From Methylobacterium mesophilicum SR1.6/6 (GTDB taxonomy: Bacteria > Pseudomonadota > Alphaproteobacteria > Rhizobiales > Beijerinckiaceae), in assembly GCF_000364445.2 (NCBI RefSeq), contig NZ_CP043538.1:5351447-5415446 (forward strand): 64,000 nt of DNA. The letters run 5' to 3'. The notes under the pieces are model-generated. The model saw only the letters and a list, made by a program, of their open reading frames with translations, was not told where the DNA came from and made no database searches. Below, piece by piece: positions 49,472-58,634 of the stretch. Every line of letters starts with the position of its first letter. Position 1 is the stretch's first letter. The translations under genes and the position numbers were made by a program.

Positions 49472-51040
49472 TTACTCGACGATGAAGCCGACGCGGCCGC
49501 GATAGGTGCGTCCGAGCGGGGGCGCCGCGGCCGCGGCCGGGCCGACCCGGCCGTAGAGGCGGTTGATCTGGCCGAGCAGCACCGCCTGGCCGTCGGTCGA
49601 ATCGACGAAGTTGTCGTCGGGCCGGCTCACCTGCTTCGCCTCCATGGGCCGCGCGATATAGGGGGTGCACATGATCATCAGCTCGGTCTCCTGGCGCTGG
49701 TAGTCGCGGGAGCGGAACAGCGCGCCGAGGATCGGGAGGTTGATCAGGCCGGGCAGGCCGGCGATCGCTTGCTTGTTGACCTGCTGGATCAGGCCGGCCG
49801 TCATCATGACGCCGCCCGAAGGCAGCTCGACGGTGGTCTCCGAGCGGCGGACCCGGGTGCCGGGCACGGCCGTGGTGACGCCATCCAGGGTGTAGTTGAA
49901 GCTCGTTTGTGGATCGATCTCCGTCACATCGGTCGCGACGCGAATCGAGATGCGATTGTCGGCCAACACGACCGGCGTGAAGGACAGGGCGACACCGTAG
50001 GGCTTGAAGGTGAGCCCCGGCCCGGAGCAGACCCCGTTGAGGCAGGTCGCGGCACTGGACGGGACTGGATACTCGCCGCCGGCCAGGAACTTCGCGGCCT
50101 CGCCGGAGATCGCGGTGAGGGTCGGCTCGGCCAGGATCCGAGAGACGCCCGCCTGCTCGAAGGCTTTCAGGGTGGCCTGGAGCGAGAAGCCGCCAGCCTT
50201 CACGGAGGCCTGGATCTGGTTGCCGGACGGGACGTCGCCGTTGATCGGGAACGGCAGGTTGTTGCTGAGCGCCGGGGAGGTGGTCGCGTTCCCGAGCGGG
50301 TTCAGCGCCGACCAGTTGCCGGTCAGGTTGATACCGAACTGCTTCAGGACGTTGCGCGACACCTCCACCACGGTGACGCGCAACATCACCTGATCCTTGT
50401 TGCGGATCGACAGGTTGTTGATCACCGCGCCTCGCACGCCGGCTCCGACGCCGCCGCTCGGCGCTCCTGAGGCGGCGCCCGCGCTGCCGAGACCCACGAA
50501 GGCGTTGGCGATGTCGATCGCCTGCTGGGCGTCGGCCGACGAGTTGACGGAGCCCGAAAGCAGGACTGAGGCGCCCGAGGAGCGCACGTCGAAGCGGCCG
50601 CCCGGGATGCTCTGGTTGAGCAACTCGCGCAGGGTTCCGAGGTTGAGGTCCCGGGCGACGGTCACGTCGAGGGCCGCGATCTGGCGCCCCTCCGCGTCCA
50701 TGATGAAAATCGAGGTCGCGCCGTCGGCCATGCCGATCACGAAGACCTTGCGGGTCGAGCGGACCACGGCGTTGGCCACCGCCGGGTTGGCGACGAAGAC
50801 CTCCTTGGCGTCCCGTGGAAGGTCGACGATCACGGAGCGGCCGGCGGTCAACTCGACCTTGCGGGTCGAGTTGGCCTCCGCGGAGCCGACCGTGAGCACC
50901 GGCGCCGGACCGAGCGTCTGGCGCTCTTGGGCGTGGGCGGGGACGGTCAGCGCCGCGAGCAGGGCGAGGAAACCGGCTTGGCGGCGCTTTTGGCGGTTGG
51001 CCAAGCTGTGGAGGGGGAGCGGAGCGGTCATGGGGATCAC
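49472..51040 (-). CDS. cpaC: Pilus assembly secretin CpaC
   Basis: 522 aa. A signal peptide (RQAGFLALLAALTVPAHA) precedes the pilus-associated N domain (KVELTAGRSVIVDLPRDAKEVFVANPAVANAVVRS), a BON-like unit and the secretin core (SRILAEPTLTAISGEAAKFLAGGEYPVPS, then the VPGTRVRRSETTVELPSGG segment). It forms the outer membrane channel of the Tad pilus. A GTG start at 51040 overlaps the cpaB stop (GTGA); an ATG at 51031 is the alternative. Confidence 0.95.
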   Translation of the reverse strand: MIPMTAPLPLHSLANRQKRRQAGFLALLAALTVPAHAQERQTLGPAPVLTVGSAEANSTRKVELTAGRSVIVDLPRDAKEVFVANPAVANAVVRSTRKVFVIGMADGATSIFIMDAEGRQIAALDVTVARDLNLGTLRELLNQSIPGGRFDVRSSGASVLLSGSVNSSADAQQAIDIANAFVGLGSAGAASGAPSGGVGAGVRGAVINNLSIRNKDQVMLRVTVVEVSRNVLKQFGINLTGNWSALNPLGNATTSPALSNNLPFPINGDVPSGNQIQASVKAGGFSLQATLKAFEQAGVSRILAEPTLTAISGEAAKFLAGGEYPVPSSAATCLNGVCSGPGLTFKPYGVALSFTPVVLADNRISIRVATDVTEIDPQTSFNYTLDGVTTAVPGTRVRRSETTVELPSGGVMMTAGLIQQVNKQAIAGLPGLINLPILGALFRSRDYQRQETELMIMCTPYIARPMEAKQVSRPDDNFVDSTDGQAVLLGQINRLYGRVGPAAAAAPPLGRTYRGRVGFIVE

Positions 51041-51850
51041 GGCGTCTGCTGCCGCGCGACGCCGAAGCGCACCACGGTCAGTGCGGAGTCGGGCGTCTGC
51101 GCCCGGGACGCGTCGGCCTGCAGCGCAGCATCGGGCTGCCCTGCATCGGCGAGGCTGCGCAGCGCCAGCGACAGGGCGCCCACCTTCTGGGCGAGCGCCA
51201 GGGTCTCGGCCTGGGCGGGCGTGACCGCGAGAGTCGCGGTCTCGCCGGTGACGACGTTGGTGCCGTTCTTCTCCTGGATGAGCTGACCGATCGCGAGGAC
51301 GCGGATGTCGGTCAGGATCGTCTGAGAAAGCTGCACCTCGGAATTGCTGGCCCGCGAGCTGGTCTCGTCGCGGAAGGTGCGGATCACGTCGACGCGGTCG
51401 TTGGGCAGGATGAAGCCGCCAGCCGAGTTCGTGCCGCGGCTGTCGGTGACGATGGCGACCGCGCGCATCCCGGGCGGCAGGATCGCCGCCATGAACCCGC
51501 TCTCCGGCCGCACGAGCTTCTGTGCGCGAATTGGTTCGCCCGCCAGGAAGGCCGAGCGGACGGAGGCGCCCACCGTCTCATCAAGCGCCTTGGGATTGGT
51601 CTTGCGCGACAAGTAGCCCGCCGCCATGGCGCCGTCCGGCCAAGCCTGCCAGCGGAGGTCCGCGGCCTGCAGCACGTGCCCCATGGGCAGGTCGGCGCCG
51701 GCCACGAGCACCTCGGTGACGGGTGCCGGCGGTGCCTCGGCCCCGGGGGGGCGGCGGCGTCGGTGGCGGATCGCCGCCACTCATCAGGAAGGCCGCTCCG
51801 CTGCCCGCCGCGAGGGCGATGCCGAGGACGGCGAGACGGGCTGGTTTCAT
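51037..51850 (-). pseudogene. cpaB: Pilus assembly protein CpaB, frameshifted
   Basis: First gene of the operon. The start (MKPARLAVLGIALAAGSGAA) is a TM signal anchor. After the Pro-rich stretch the frame changes at a seven-base G run on the + strand (51745-51751): removing one base gives PPPPGAEAPPAPVTEVLVAGADLP, which leads into the SAF domain (PMGHVLQAADLRWQAWP, AFLAGEPIRAQKLV) and the CpaB/RcpC domain (PPGMRAVAIVTD). As written, the frame starting at 51850 runs on to 51581 without the SAF domain. CpaB is a periplasmic partner of the CpaC secretin. Confidence 0.85.
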
Positions 51851-51911
51851 CGCATGAACACGCGCCAGAGACGGCAGAAGTGCCGTCCATGACCCGAACC
51901 TGCCCGGGGAT

Positions 51912-51942
51912 TCGTGTAATTATGGTTAAGCTATTATAACCT
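51912..51942. promoter_or_regulatory. AT-rich promoter-like segment upstream of cpaB
   Basis: A 30-base AT-rich patch in otherwise GC-rich DNA, about 65-90 bases before the cpaB start. On the minus strand it contains a perfect TATAAT (51933-51938). No good -35 is visible at 17 bases, so it may use an activator. It could also serve the divergent gene. Confidence 0.4.
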
Positions 51943-52134
51943 CGCCGCGTCTGGCTGGTCCGGAAACGGATCGTCTCGGGGCCGCAGGCGAGCCCGCCTC
52001 GCGCGCCGCGCGTCACAATGCATGCAAACCTTCAGCGTTCGCCCGAGCCTGGCCGTGGCCTCTCACCCCTTCGTGATCTATCGTGCCGCCGGAACCGCCT
52101 CAGAAGCGGGCGCTCGGGCGAACCGGGGGGAGAT

Positions 52135-53364
52135 ATGATCAGGACATTCGGCGGCGCGATTCTGGCGGCGGCCTTCGCGGGGACGGCGTTCGGCGCGGCC
52201 GCGCAGGGCGGCGGGGACGCGTTCTCGGGCAACGCGGTGCGCATCGGCGTCCTCAACGACCAGTCCGGCCTCTACGCCGAGTACGGTGGCCAGGGCTCGG
52301 TGGAGGCCGCTCGCATGGCGGTGGAGGACATGGGCGGCAAGATCGGCAGCGTGCCGATCGAGATCCTGACGGCCGATCACCAGAACAAGCCCGACATCGC
52401 CTCGGCGATCGCCCGGCAATGGTACGACCGCGACAATGTCGACGCGATCATGGAGCTGACCACTTCCTCGGTGGCGCTGGCGGTCCAGGGCCTGTCCAAG
52501 GAGAAGAAGAAGATCACCATCACCACCGGGGCCGCGACCAGCGACCTCACCGGCAAGGCGTGCTCGCCCTACGGCTACCACTGGGCGTTCGACACACGGG
52601 CGCTGGCGGTGGGCACCGGCGGCGCGCTGACCCGGGCGGGCGGGAACACGTGGTTCTTCCTCACCGCCGACTATGCATTCGGCTCGGCCCTGGAGGCCGA
52701 CACCAGCAAGGTTGTGCTCGCCAACGGCGGCAAGGTGGTGGGCAGCGTCCGGCACCCGCTCGCGAACCAGGACTTCTCCTCGTTCCTGCTCCAGGCCCAG
52801 GGCTCCAAGGCCAAGGTGATCGGTCTCGCCAATGCCGGGCTCGATACCTCGAACTCGATCAAGCAGGCGGCCGAGTACGGCATCGTCGAGGGCGGCCAGA
52901 AGCTCGCGGCGCTGCTGTTCACCCTCTCGGAGGTGCACGGGCTCGGCCTCAAGGTGGCGCAGGGCCTGACGCTCACCGAGGGCTGGTACTGGGACGCCAA
53001 CGACGAGAGCCGGGCCTTCGGCCAGCGCTACATGAAGCGCACCGGCCGGATGCCCAACATGATCCAGGCCGGCACCTATTCGGCGGTCCTGTCGTATCTG
53101 AAGGCCGTGAAGGCGGCAGGCACCGACGAGACCGATGCGGTCAACGCCAAGCTGAAGGCGCTGCCGGTGGACGACGTCTTCGCCCATGGCGGGATCGTGC
53201 AGCCGAACGGCCGAATGGTGCACGACATGTACCTGTTCGAGGTCAAAAAGCCCGCCGAGTCGAAGGACGAGTGGGACCTGTACAAGTTGATCTCGACGGT
53301 CCCCGGCAAGGAAGCCTTCGCGTCCCCGGCAGAGAGCGGCTGCCCGCTGACGGCGGCGAAGTAG
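52135..53364 (+). CDS. ABC transporter substrate-binding protein (branched-chain amino acid type)
   Basis: About 409 aa with a signal peptide (RTFGGAILAAAFAGTAFGAAA). The Peripla_BP_6 (LivJ-like) fold is clear: VRIGVLNDQSGLYAEYGGQG, DHQNKPDIASAIARQWYDRDNVDAIMELTTSSV, FFLTADYAFGSALEADTSK and GTYSAVLSYLKAVKAAG. GGGGGGAGA precedes the ATG. The ligand could be an amino acid, urea or aromatic compound. No permease or ATPase genes are next to it, so it is an orphan in this window. Confidence 0.92.
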   Translation: MIRTFGGAILAAAFAGTAFGAAAQGGGDAFSGNAVRIGVLNDQSGLYAEYGGQGSVEAARMAVEDMGGKIGSVPIEILTADHQNKPDIASAIARQWYDRDNVDAIMELTTSSVALAVQGLSKEKKKITITTGAATSDLTGKACSPYGYHWAFDTRALAVGTGGALTRAGGNTWFFLTADYAFGSALEADTSKVVLANGGKVVGSVRHPLANQDFSSFLLQAQGSKAKVIGLANAGLDTSNSIKQAAEYGIVEGGQKLAALLFTLSEVHGLGLKVAQGLTLTEGWYWDANDESRAFGQRYMKRTGRMPNMIQAGTYSAVLSYLKAVKAAGTDETDAVNAKLKALPVDDVFAHGGIVQPNGRMVHDMYLFEVKKPAESKDEWDLYKLISTVPGKEAFASPAESGCPLTAAK

Positions 53365-53372
53365 GAGCGGCG

Positions 53373-53394
53373 GGAGGGGCGCGGACGCCCCTCC
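53373..53394 (+). terminator. Hairpin after the substrate-binding protein gene
   Basis: A perfect 9-bp stem (GGAGGGGCG and its complement) with a CGGA loop, beginning eight bases after the stop. No T-run follows. Confidence 0.6.
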
Positions 53395-53486
53395 GTCATC
53401 GCGCGCGCAGCGAAGTGAGCCAGAACAGCGCGACTACGTTGACCGTCGTGCCCCTGGATCGCTTCGCCCCGCTCGCAAAGACGATG
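53395..53486. repeat. Imperfect inverted intergenic repeat, copy 3
   Basis: The left arm (53395-53422, CGCGCGCAGCGAAGTGAGCC core) mirrors the right arm (about 53450-53482, CTGGATCGCTTCGCCCCGC core). It resembles the elements near 7225 and 28500, and lies between two convergent genes. Confidence 0.5.
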
Positions 53487-53504
53487 GCGCGTTGAAGACT
53501 TCGA

Positions 53505-54668
53505 TCAACCCGCCCAGACGCGTCGATACAGCGCCACGATCTCCTCGGCGCTCGGCTCGATCGGGTTGTTGGCCGGCGAGCCTGAGGCCAGAGCCTGGGC
53601 CGCCATGGTGGGAAGCAGCGCCTCCCAGCGGGCCGGGTCGATCCCGTATTCCTTCGGGCCCGGCACATCGAGATCGTCGTTGAGCGCCTCCAGCTCCCGC
53701 ACCAGGGCGGAGACCGCGGATCGATCGTCGGTGTCCGGTCCGGCGATCGTCATGGCGCGGGCGCAGGCGGCGTAGCGATCGATGGCGGCCGGGGCCGAGA
53801 AGGCTGTCACCGTCGGAAGCAGCATCGCGTTCGACAGCCCGTGGGCCACATGAAAATGGGCGCCGATCGGCCGGCTCATGCCGTGGACCAGAGCCACCGA
53901 GGCGTTCGAGAAGGCGATGCCGGCCTGGGTGGCGCCGAGCATCATCGCCTCGCGGGCCGCCCGGTCGCCCGGGTCGGTCCAGACCCGGCGCAGGTTCGGG
54001 GCGATCAGCCGCATCGCCTGGAGCGCCAGCCCGTCCGAAAACAGGTTTGACTTGCGCGAGACATAGGCCTCGATGGCGTGGGTCAGCGCGTCGATGCCGG
54101 TATCGGCGGTGAGCCGGCTGGGCTTGGTGAGCGTCAATTCGTAATCGACCAGAGCCGCCACCGGCAGGTAGGCGAGGCCGATGCAGAGCATCTTCTCGTC
54201 CGAGGCCTCGTCGGTGACGATGGTGAAGCGGGTCGCCTCCGAGCCGGTGCCGGCGGTCGTGGGGATCGCCACGATCGGCAGGCCCGGCTCGTCCTGCTGG
54301 CGCGGCGCCTTGTAGTCGCGCATCTGGCCGCCGTGTCGCGCCAGCACGGCCACGGCCTTGGCAGTGTCCATCGGACTGCCGCCGCCGAAGCCGACCACGC
54401 AGTCGAAATCGCCTGCCTTGAGGGCGGCGAGCGCCGCCTCCACCGAGGCGACGGTCGGGTCCGGCACGGTCTCGGAGAAGATCGTCGCCTGCGCGCCGGC
54501 CTTGGTCAGCCGCTCGAGCAGCGTGTCGGTGCGGCCGCTGCCGGCGAGGTAGGGATCGGTGACCACGAAGGGCCGCGACAGGCCGAGCTGGCCGAGCACC
54601 TCTGGCAGGAGCCGCGAGGCGCCGGCGCCGACGCGCATCAGCCGGGGCAGGGCGATCGAGGCGACCAT
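53505..54668 (-). CDS. Iron-containing alcohol dehydrogenase
   Basis: 387 aa, family III Fe-ADH. The NAD-binding VGFGGGSPMDTAKAVAVLA and AIPTTAGTGSEATRFTIV are present. The iron ligands are in the TGIDALTHAIEAYVS and ALVHGMSRPIGAHFHVAHGLSNA segments (Asp and three His). It oxidises or reduces an alcohol/aldehyde; the substrate is unknown. It lies 53 bases after the LysR regulator gene on the same strand, so the two may be co-transcribed. Confidence 0.93.
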   Translation of the reverse strand: MVASIALPRLMRVGAGASRLLPEVLGQLGLSRPFVVTDPYLAGSGRTDTLLERLTKAGAQATIFSETVPDPTVASVEAALAALKAGDFDCVVGFGGGSPMDTAKAVAVLARHGGQMRDYKAPRQQDEPGLPIVAIPTTAGTGSEATRFTIVTDEASDEKMLCIGLAYLPVAALVDYELTLTKPSRLTADTGIDALTHAIEAYVSRKSNLFSDGLALQAMRLIAPNLRRVWTDPGDRAAREAMMLGATQAGIAFSNASVALVHGMSRPIGAHFHVAHGLSNAMLLPTVTAFSAPAAIDRYAACARAMTIAGPDTDDRSAVSALVRELEALNDDLDVPGPKEYGIDPARWEALLPTMAAQALASGSPANNPIEPSAEEIVALYRRVWAG

Positions 54669-54721
54669 TGCTTGCTTCTCCTACCCGGCGCGAGTCGTGA
54701 ACCTGCCGGAGCGAACCGATC

Positions 54722-55666
54722 TTAGGGCGCCGCCGGTTCCCGCGAAACCGCCGTCGCTGACACCGCCGGCCCGGCGAACAGCGCCCCCGCTGCCTTCACT
54801 TCGGCGGCGATGAACCCCGCCACCGCGCGGATATGGGCCGCCTTCCGGTGATCCTCGTGGATGTGCATGTGGAACGAGCGCGTCAGCGAGACCGCCTCCG
54901 GCAGCACCGGAACCAGCCCGGGATGGGCCACCGCGATGAAGGCCGGCAGGATGCACAGGCCGGCGCCGCCGAGCGTCGCGTGGACCTGGGCGAGCAGGTT
55001 GGTGGACCGCAGCCGGGCCGAGACCGCGGGGCCGAGCGCCCCGAGGTAGTTCAGCTCACGGGTGAACAGCATGTCCTCGATGTAGCCGACGAACGGATGG
55101 GCCGGCAGGTCCGAGATCTCCGCGATCGGTGCCGCCGCGGCGAGGTAGCCTTCGGCCCCGTAGACGAATAGCCGGTAGTCGGTGAGCCGGCGCGCCACCA
55201 CCCGCGCCTGCTGCGGGCCGGAGAGGCTGATTACGATGTCCGCTTCACGCTTCGACAGGCTGAAGATTCGGGCGGTGGCCATGATCTCCACCTCCAGTTC
55301 CGGGTGGCGGGCGGTCAGCCGGTGCATCCGGGGCGCGAGGAAGACGCTGCCGAACCCGTCCGGCGCGCCGATCCGCACCGTGCCCGACACCGCCTGGGCG
55401 GCCTCGGTGGCGGCGCTGGCCGAGAGGAACGCGCTCTCCATGGTCTCGGCCACGCCCAGCAGGTTCGCGCCGTCCTCGGTAAGCGCGTAGCCGAGGTTGC
55501 TGCGGTGGAACAGGCGGGCGCCGAGACCCTCTTCCAAGGCCCGGATCCGCCGGCCGACCGTCGTGTGCTCGGTACCGGTGCGCGCGGCCGCGGCGCTGAG
55601 GGTCCCGGTTCGTGCGACCGCGAGGAAGAAGCGGAGATCGTCCCAGTTGGGCCCGGTCCTGGCCAT
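54722..55666 (-). CDS. LysR-family transcriptional regulator
   Basis: 314 aa. The ATG at 55666 (MARTGPNWDDLRFFLAVART) is preceded by GCGGGAG; starts further upstream would place the palindrome (55682-55695) inside the gene. The HTH (GTLSAAAARTGTEHTTVGRRIRALEEGLGARLFHRS) and substrate-binding domain are standard. It is divergent from mmsA, so it probably regulates valine degradation and possibly the Fe-ADH downstream. Confidence 0.9.
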   Translation of the reverse strand: MARTGPNWDDLRFFLAVARTGTLSAAAARTGTEHTTVGRRIRALEEGLGARLFHRSNLGYALTEDGANLLGVAETMESAFLSASAATEAAQAVSGTVRIGAPDGFGSVFLAPRMHRLTARHPELEVEIMATARIFSLSKREADIVISLSGPQQARVVARRLTDYRLFVYGAEGYLAAAAPIAEISDLPAHPFVGYIEDMLFTRELNYLGALGPAVSARLRSTNLLAQVHATLGGAGLCILPAFIAVAHPGLVPVLPEAVSLTRSFHMHIHEDHRKAAHIRAVAGFIAAEVKAAGALFAGPAVSATAVSREPAAP

Positions 55667-55681
55667 GGCCGCACTCCCGCT

Positions 55682-55695
55682 GTGCATCGATGCAC
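55682..55695. promoter_or_regulatory. Palindromic operator between LysR and mmsA
   Basis: GTGCATCGATGCAC is a perfect 14-base palindrome about 80 bases before the mmsA start and 16 bases before the LysR start. It is not a classical T-N11-A box, but its position between divergent genes makes it a candidate operator. Confidence 0.5.
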
Positions 55696-55777
55696 GACGG
55701 GTGTAAGCGCATCCGGCTTTATCGCTCAAGCGATCCTGTTAGGGTGCGCCAAAATCGAACTTCATAGGGAGGCGCGC

Positions 55778-57274
55778 ATGCGCACGATCGGGCACTACAT
55801 CGGCGGCCGGAACGTCGGCGGCGAGAGCGGTCGGTTCGCCGACGTGTTCCACCCCTCGACCGGCGAGGTCCAGGCCAGAGTCGCGCTGGCCAGCAAGGCG
55901 GAACTCCGCGCCGCGGTCGAGAACGCCAGGGAAGCCCAGCCCGCCTGGGCGGCCACCAACCCGCAGAAGCGCGCCCGGGTGATGATGCGCTTCCTCGAAC
56001 TCATCCGCGCCGAGAACGATTCGCTCGCCGAGCTCCTCGCCTCCGAGCACGGCAAGACCGTGCCGGACGCCAAGGGCGACATTCAGCGCGGCGTCGAGGT
56101 CGTGGAGTTCGCCTGCGGCATCCCGCACCTGCTCAAGGGCGAGTACACCGAGGGCGCCGGCCCGGGCATCGACGTCTACTCCCTGCGCCAGCCGCTCGGC
56201 GTGGTCGCCGGCATCACGCCGTTCAACTTCCCCGCCATGATCCCGCTGTGGAAATGCGCCCCGGCGATCGCGTGCGGCAACGCCTTCATCCTGAAGCCGT
56301 CCGAGCGCGACCCGAGCGTGCCGATCCGAATCGCCGAGATCTTCCTGGAGGCCGGCCTGCCGCCTGGCATCCTCAACGTCGTGAACGGCGACAAAGAGGC
56401 GGTCGACGCGATCCTCGACGACGAGGACATCAAGGCGGTGGGCTTCGTCGGCTCCTCGCACATCGCCGAGTACATCTACGTGCGCGCCGCCGAGACGGGC
56501 AAGCGCGCCCAATGCTTCGGCGGCGCCAAGAACCACATGATCATCATGCCGGACGCCGACATGGGTCAGGCGGTCGACGCGCTGATCGGCGCCGGCTACG
56601 GCTCGGCCGGCGAGCGCTGCATGGCGATCTCGGTGGCGGTGCCGGTGGGCGAGCAGACCGCCGACCGCCTGATGGAGAAGCTGATCCCGCGGGTCGAGTC
56701 GCTCAAGATCGGACCCTCGCACGACGGCTCGGCCGATTACGGCCCGCTGGTGACCCGGGAGGCCGTGCAGAAGGTCGCGAGCTACATCGACAAGGGTGTT
56801 GCCGAGGGCGCGCAACTCGCCGTCGACGGCCGCGGCTTCAAGCTCCAGGGCTACGAGAACGGCTTCTACATGGGCGGCTCGCTGTTCGACCGCGTGACCC
56901 CCGACATGACGATCTACAAGGAGGAGATCTTCGGCCCGGTGCTCTCGGTGGTGCGGGCGCAGAATTACGAGGAGGCGCTGGCGCTGCCCTCGACCCACCA
57001 GTACGGCAACGGCGTCGCGATCTTCACGCAGGACGGCGACGCGGCCCGCGACTTCACCGCGCGGGTGAACGTCGGCATGGTCGGCGTGAACGTGCCGATC
57101 CCGGTTCCGATCGCGTACCACACCTTCGGCGGCTGGAAGCGCTCGGGCTTCGGCGACCTGAACCAGCACGGGCCGGACTCGATCCGGTTCTACACGAAGA
57201 CCAAGACCGTGACGCAGCGCTGGCCGAGCGGCATCAAAAGCGGGGCGGAGTTCTCCATCCCGACGATGCGGTAG
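55778..57274 (+). CDS. mmsA: Methylmalonate-semialdehyde dehydrogenase (CoA-acylating)
   Basis: 498 aa. AGGGAGG precedes the ATG at 55778. It oxidises methylmalonate semialdehyde to propionyl-CoA with NAD and CoA, the last step of valine degradation. The catalytic Cys281 sits in GSAGERCMA; VVAGITPFNFPAMIPLWKCAPA and LKPSERDPSVPIRIAEIF are MmsA signatures, and PIPVPIAYHTFGGWKRSGFGDLNQHG ends the catalytic domain. It leads the plus-strand valine cluster and is divergent from a LysR gene. Confidence 0.96.
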   Translation: MRTIGHYIGGRNVGGESGRFADVFHPSTGEVQARVALASKAELRAAVENAREAQPAWAATNPQKRARVMMRFLELIRAENDSLAELLASEHGKTVPDAKGDIQRGVEVVEFACGIPHLLKGEYTEGAGPGIDVYSLRQPLGVVAGITPFNFPAMIPLWKCAPAIACGNAFILKPSERDPSVPIRIAEIFLEAGLPPGILNVVNGDKEAVDAILDDEDIKAVGFVGSSHIAEYIYVRAAETGKRAQCFGGAKNHMIIMPDADMGQAVDALIGAGYGSAGERCMAISVAVPVGEQTADRLMEKLIPRVESLKIGPSHDGSADYGPLVTREAVQKVASYIDKGVAEGAQLAVDGRGFKLQGYENGFYMGGSLFDRVTPDMTIYKEEIFGPVLSVVRAQNYEEALALPSTHQYGNGVAIFTQDGDAARDFTARVNVGMVGVNVPIPVPIAYHTFGGWKRSGFGDLNQHGPDSIRFYTKTKTVTQRWPSGIKSGAEFSIPTMR

Positions 57275-57284
57275 CACGCCGGTT

Positions 57285-57460
57285 CTCCCTCCCCCTCTGC
57301 GGGGGAGGGTGCCCTGCGGATGCAGGGCGGGAGAGGGGAGCGACGGTCCAGGATCAGGCTGAGGCCTTCATGATGGTCGCGCCCTTCTCGGAATCCGGGT
57401 TCCCCTCTCCCGACCCCTGCTGACGCAGGGGCCACCCTCCCCCGCAGAGGGGGGAGGGAG
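57285..57460. repeat. Intergenic palindromic element, copy 1
   Basis: Left arm CTCCCTCCCC..TGCGGGGGAGGGT (57285-57310), right arm a 49-base block (57412-57460) containing CTGCTGACGCAG and GCAGAGGGGGGAGGGAG. The arms are inverted to each other. The 49-base block is repeated exactly at 59865-59913. It lies between mmsA and the isobutyryl-CoA dehydrogenase gene. Confidence 0.75.
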
Positions 57461-57488
57461 TTCCGTCTGACCTGCTGGAGCCACGCCC

Positions 57489-58634
57489 ATGCGTTTCGGG
57501 CTCGACGAGGACCGGACCGCGATCCGCGAGATGGCCCTCGGCTTCGCGGCCGAGCACATCGCGCCGCACGCCCTCGACTGGGACCGGGACAAGACGTTCC
57601 CGGTGGAGACCCTTCGGGCGGCCGCCGCCCTCGGCATGGCGGGCATCTACGTCCGCGAGGATGTCGGCGGCTCCGGCCTGTCGCGCCTCGACGCGACCCT
57701 GATTTTCGAGGCGCTGAGCACCGGCTGCCCGACCGTGGCGGCGTTCCTGTCGATCCACAACATGTGCGCCTGGATGATCGACGCCTACGGCGACGACGAC
57801 CAGCGCCGGCGCTGGCTCCCGTCGCTCATGGGCATGGAGCGGATCGCCAGCTACTGCCTCACCGAGCCGGGCTCGGGCTCCGACGCGGCGGCGCTCCGCA
57901 CCCGCGCCGAGCGGGACGGCGACCATTACGTGCTCTCCGGCGAGAAGCAGTTCATCTCGGGCGCCGGCGCCAGCGACCTCTACGTCTGCATGGTCCGTAC
58001 CGGCGAGGCCGGACCGGCGGGCATCTCGGCGATCGTGGTCGAGACGGGCACGCCCGGCCTGTCCTTCGGCGCCGACGAGCGAAAGATGGGCTGGAACGCC
58101 CAGCCGACCCGCGCGGTGCGCTTCGACGGCTGCCGGGTGCCGGTGGCCAATCGCCTCGGCGCGGAGGGCCAGGGCTTCCGCATCGCCATGAGCGGCCTCG
58201 ACGGGGGCCGGCTCAACATCGCGGCCTGCTCGCTGGGCGGCGCGCAGGCGGCCCTCGACAGGGCGCTGGCCTATATGGGCGACCGGCGCGCCTTCGGGGC
58301 GAAGCTCACCGATTTCCAGGCGCTGCAGTTCCGCCTCGCCGACATGGCGACCAGCCTGGAGGTGTCGCGCACCTTCCTGCGCCACGCGGCCGCCGCCCTC
58401 GACGCGAAGGACCCGGCCGCGACCCAGCTCTGCGCCATGGCCAAGCGCCACGTCACGGACGCCGCCTTCGAGGTCGCCAATCAGGCGCTCCAGCTCCACG
58501 GCGGCTACGGCTACCTCGCCGAGTACGGTGTGGAGAAAATCGTCCGGGATCTGCGCGTCCATCAGATCCTGGAGGGCACCAACGAGATCATGCGGGTGAT
58601 CATCGCCCGCGCGCTGACCGGGGGGCGCCGATGA
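57489..58634 (+). CDS. Isobutyryl-CoA dehydrogenase-type acyl-CoA dehydrogenase
   Basis: 381 aa, the standard length. FAD-dependent desaturation of isobutyryl-CoA to methacrylyl-CoA is expected from the genomic context. Motifs: MAGIYVREDVGGSGLSRLDA, ASYCLTEPGSGSDAAALRTRA, AFGAKLTDFQALQFRLADMA and LHGGYGYLAEYGVEKIVRDLRVHQILEGTNEIM; the catalytic Glu is at about 362 in EGTNEI. It overlaps the hydrolase gene at ATGA, so the two are co-translated. Confidence 0.93.
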   Translation: MRFGLDEDRTAIREMALGFAAEHIAPHALDWDRDKTFPVETLRAAAALGMAGIYVREDVGGSGLSRLDATLIFEALSTGCPTVAAFLSIHNMCAWMIDAYGDDDQRRRWLPSLMGMERIASYCLTEPGSGSDAAALRTRAERDGDHYVLSGEKQFISGAGASDLYVCMVRTGEAGPAGISAIVVETGTPGLSFGADERKMGWNAQPTRAVRFDGCRVPVANRLGAEGQGFRIAMSGLDGGRLNIAACSLGGAQAALDRALAYMGDRRAFGAKLTDFQALQFRLADMATSLEVSRTFLRHAAAALDAKDPAATQLCAMAKRHVTDAAFEVANQALQLHGGYGYLAEYGVEKIVRDLRVHQILEGTNEIMRVIIARALTGGRR

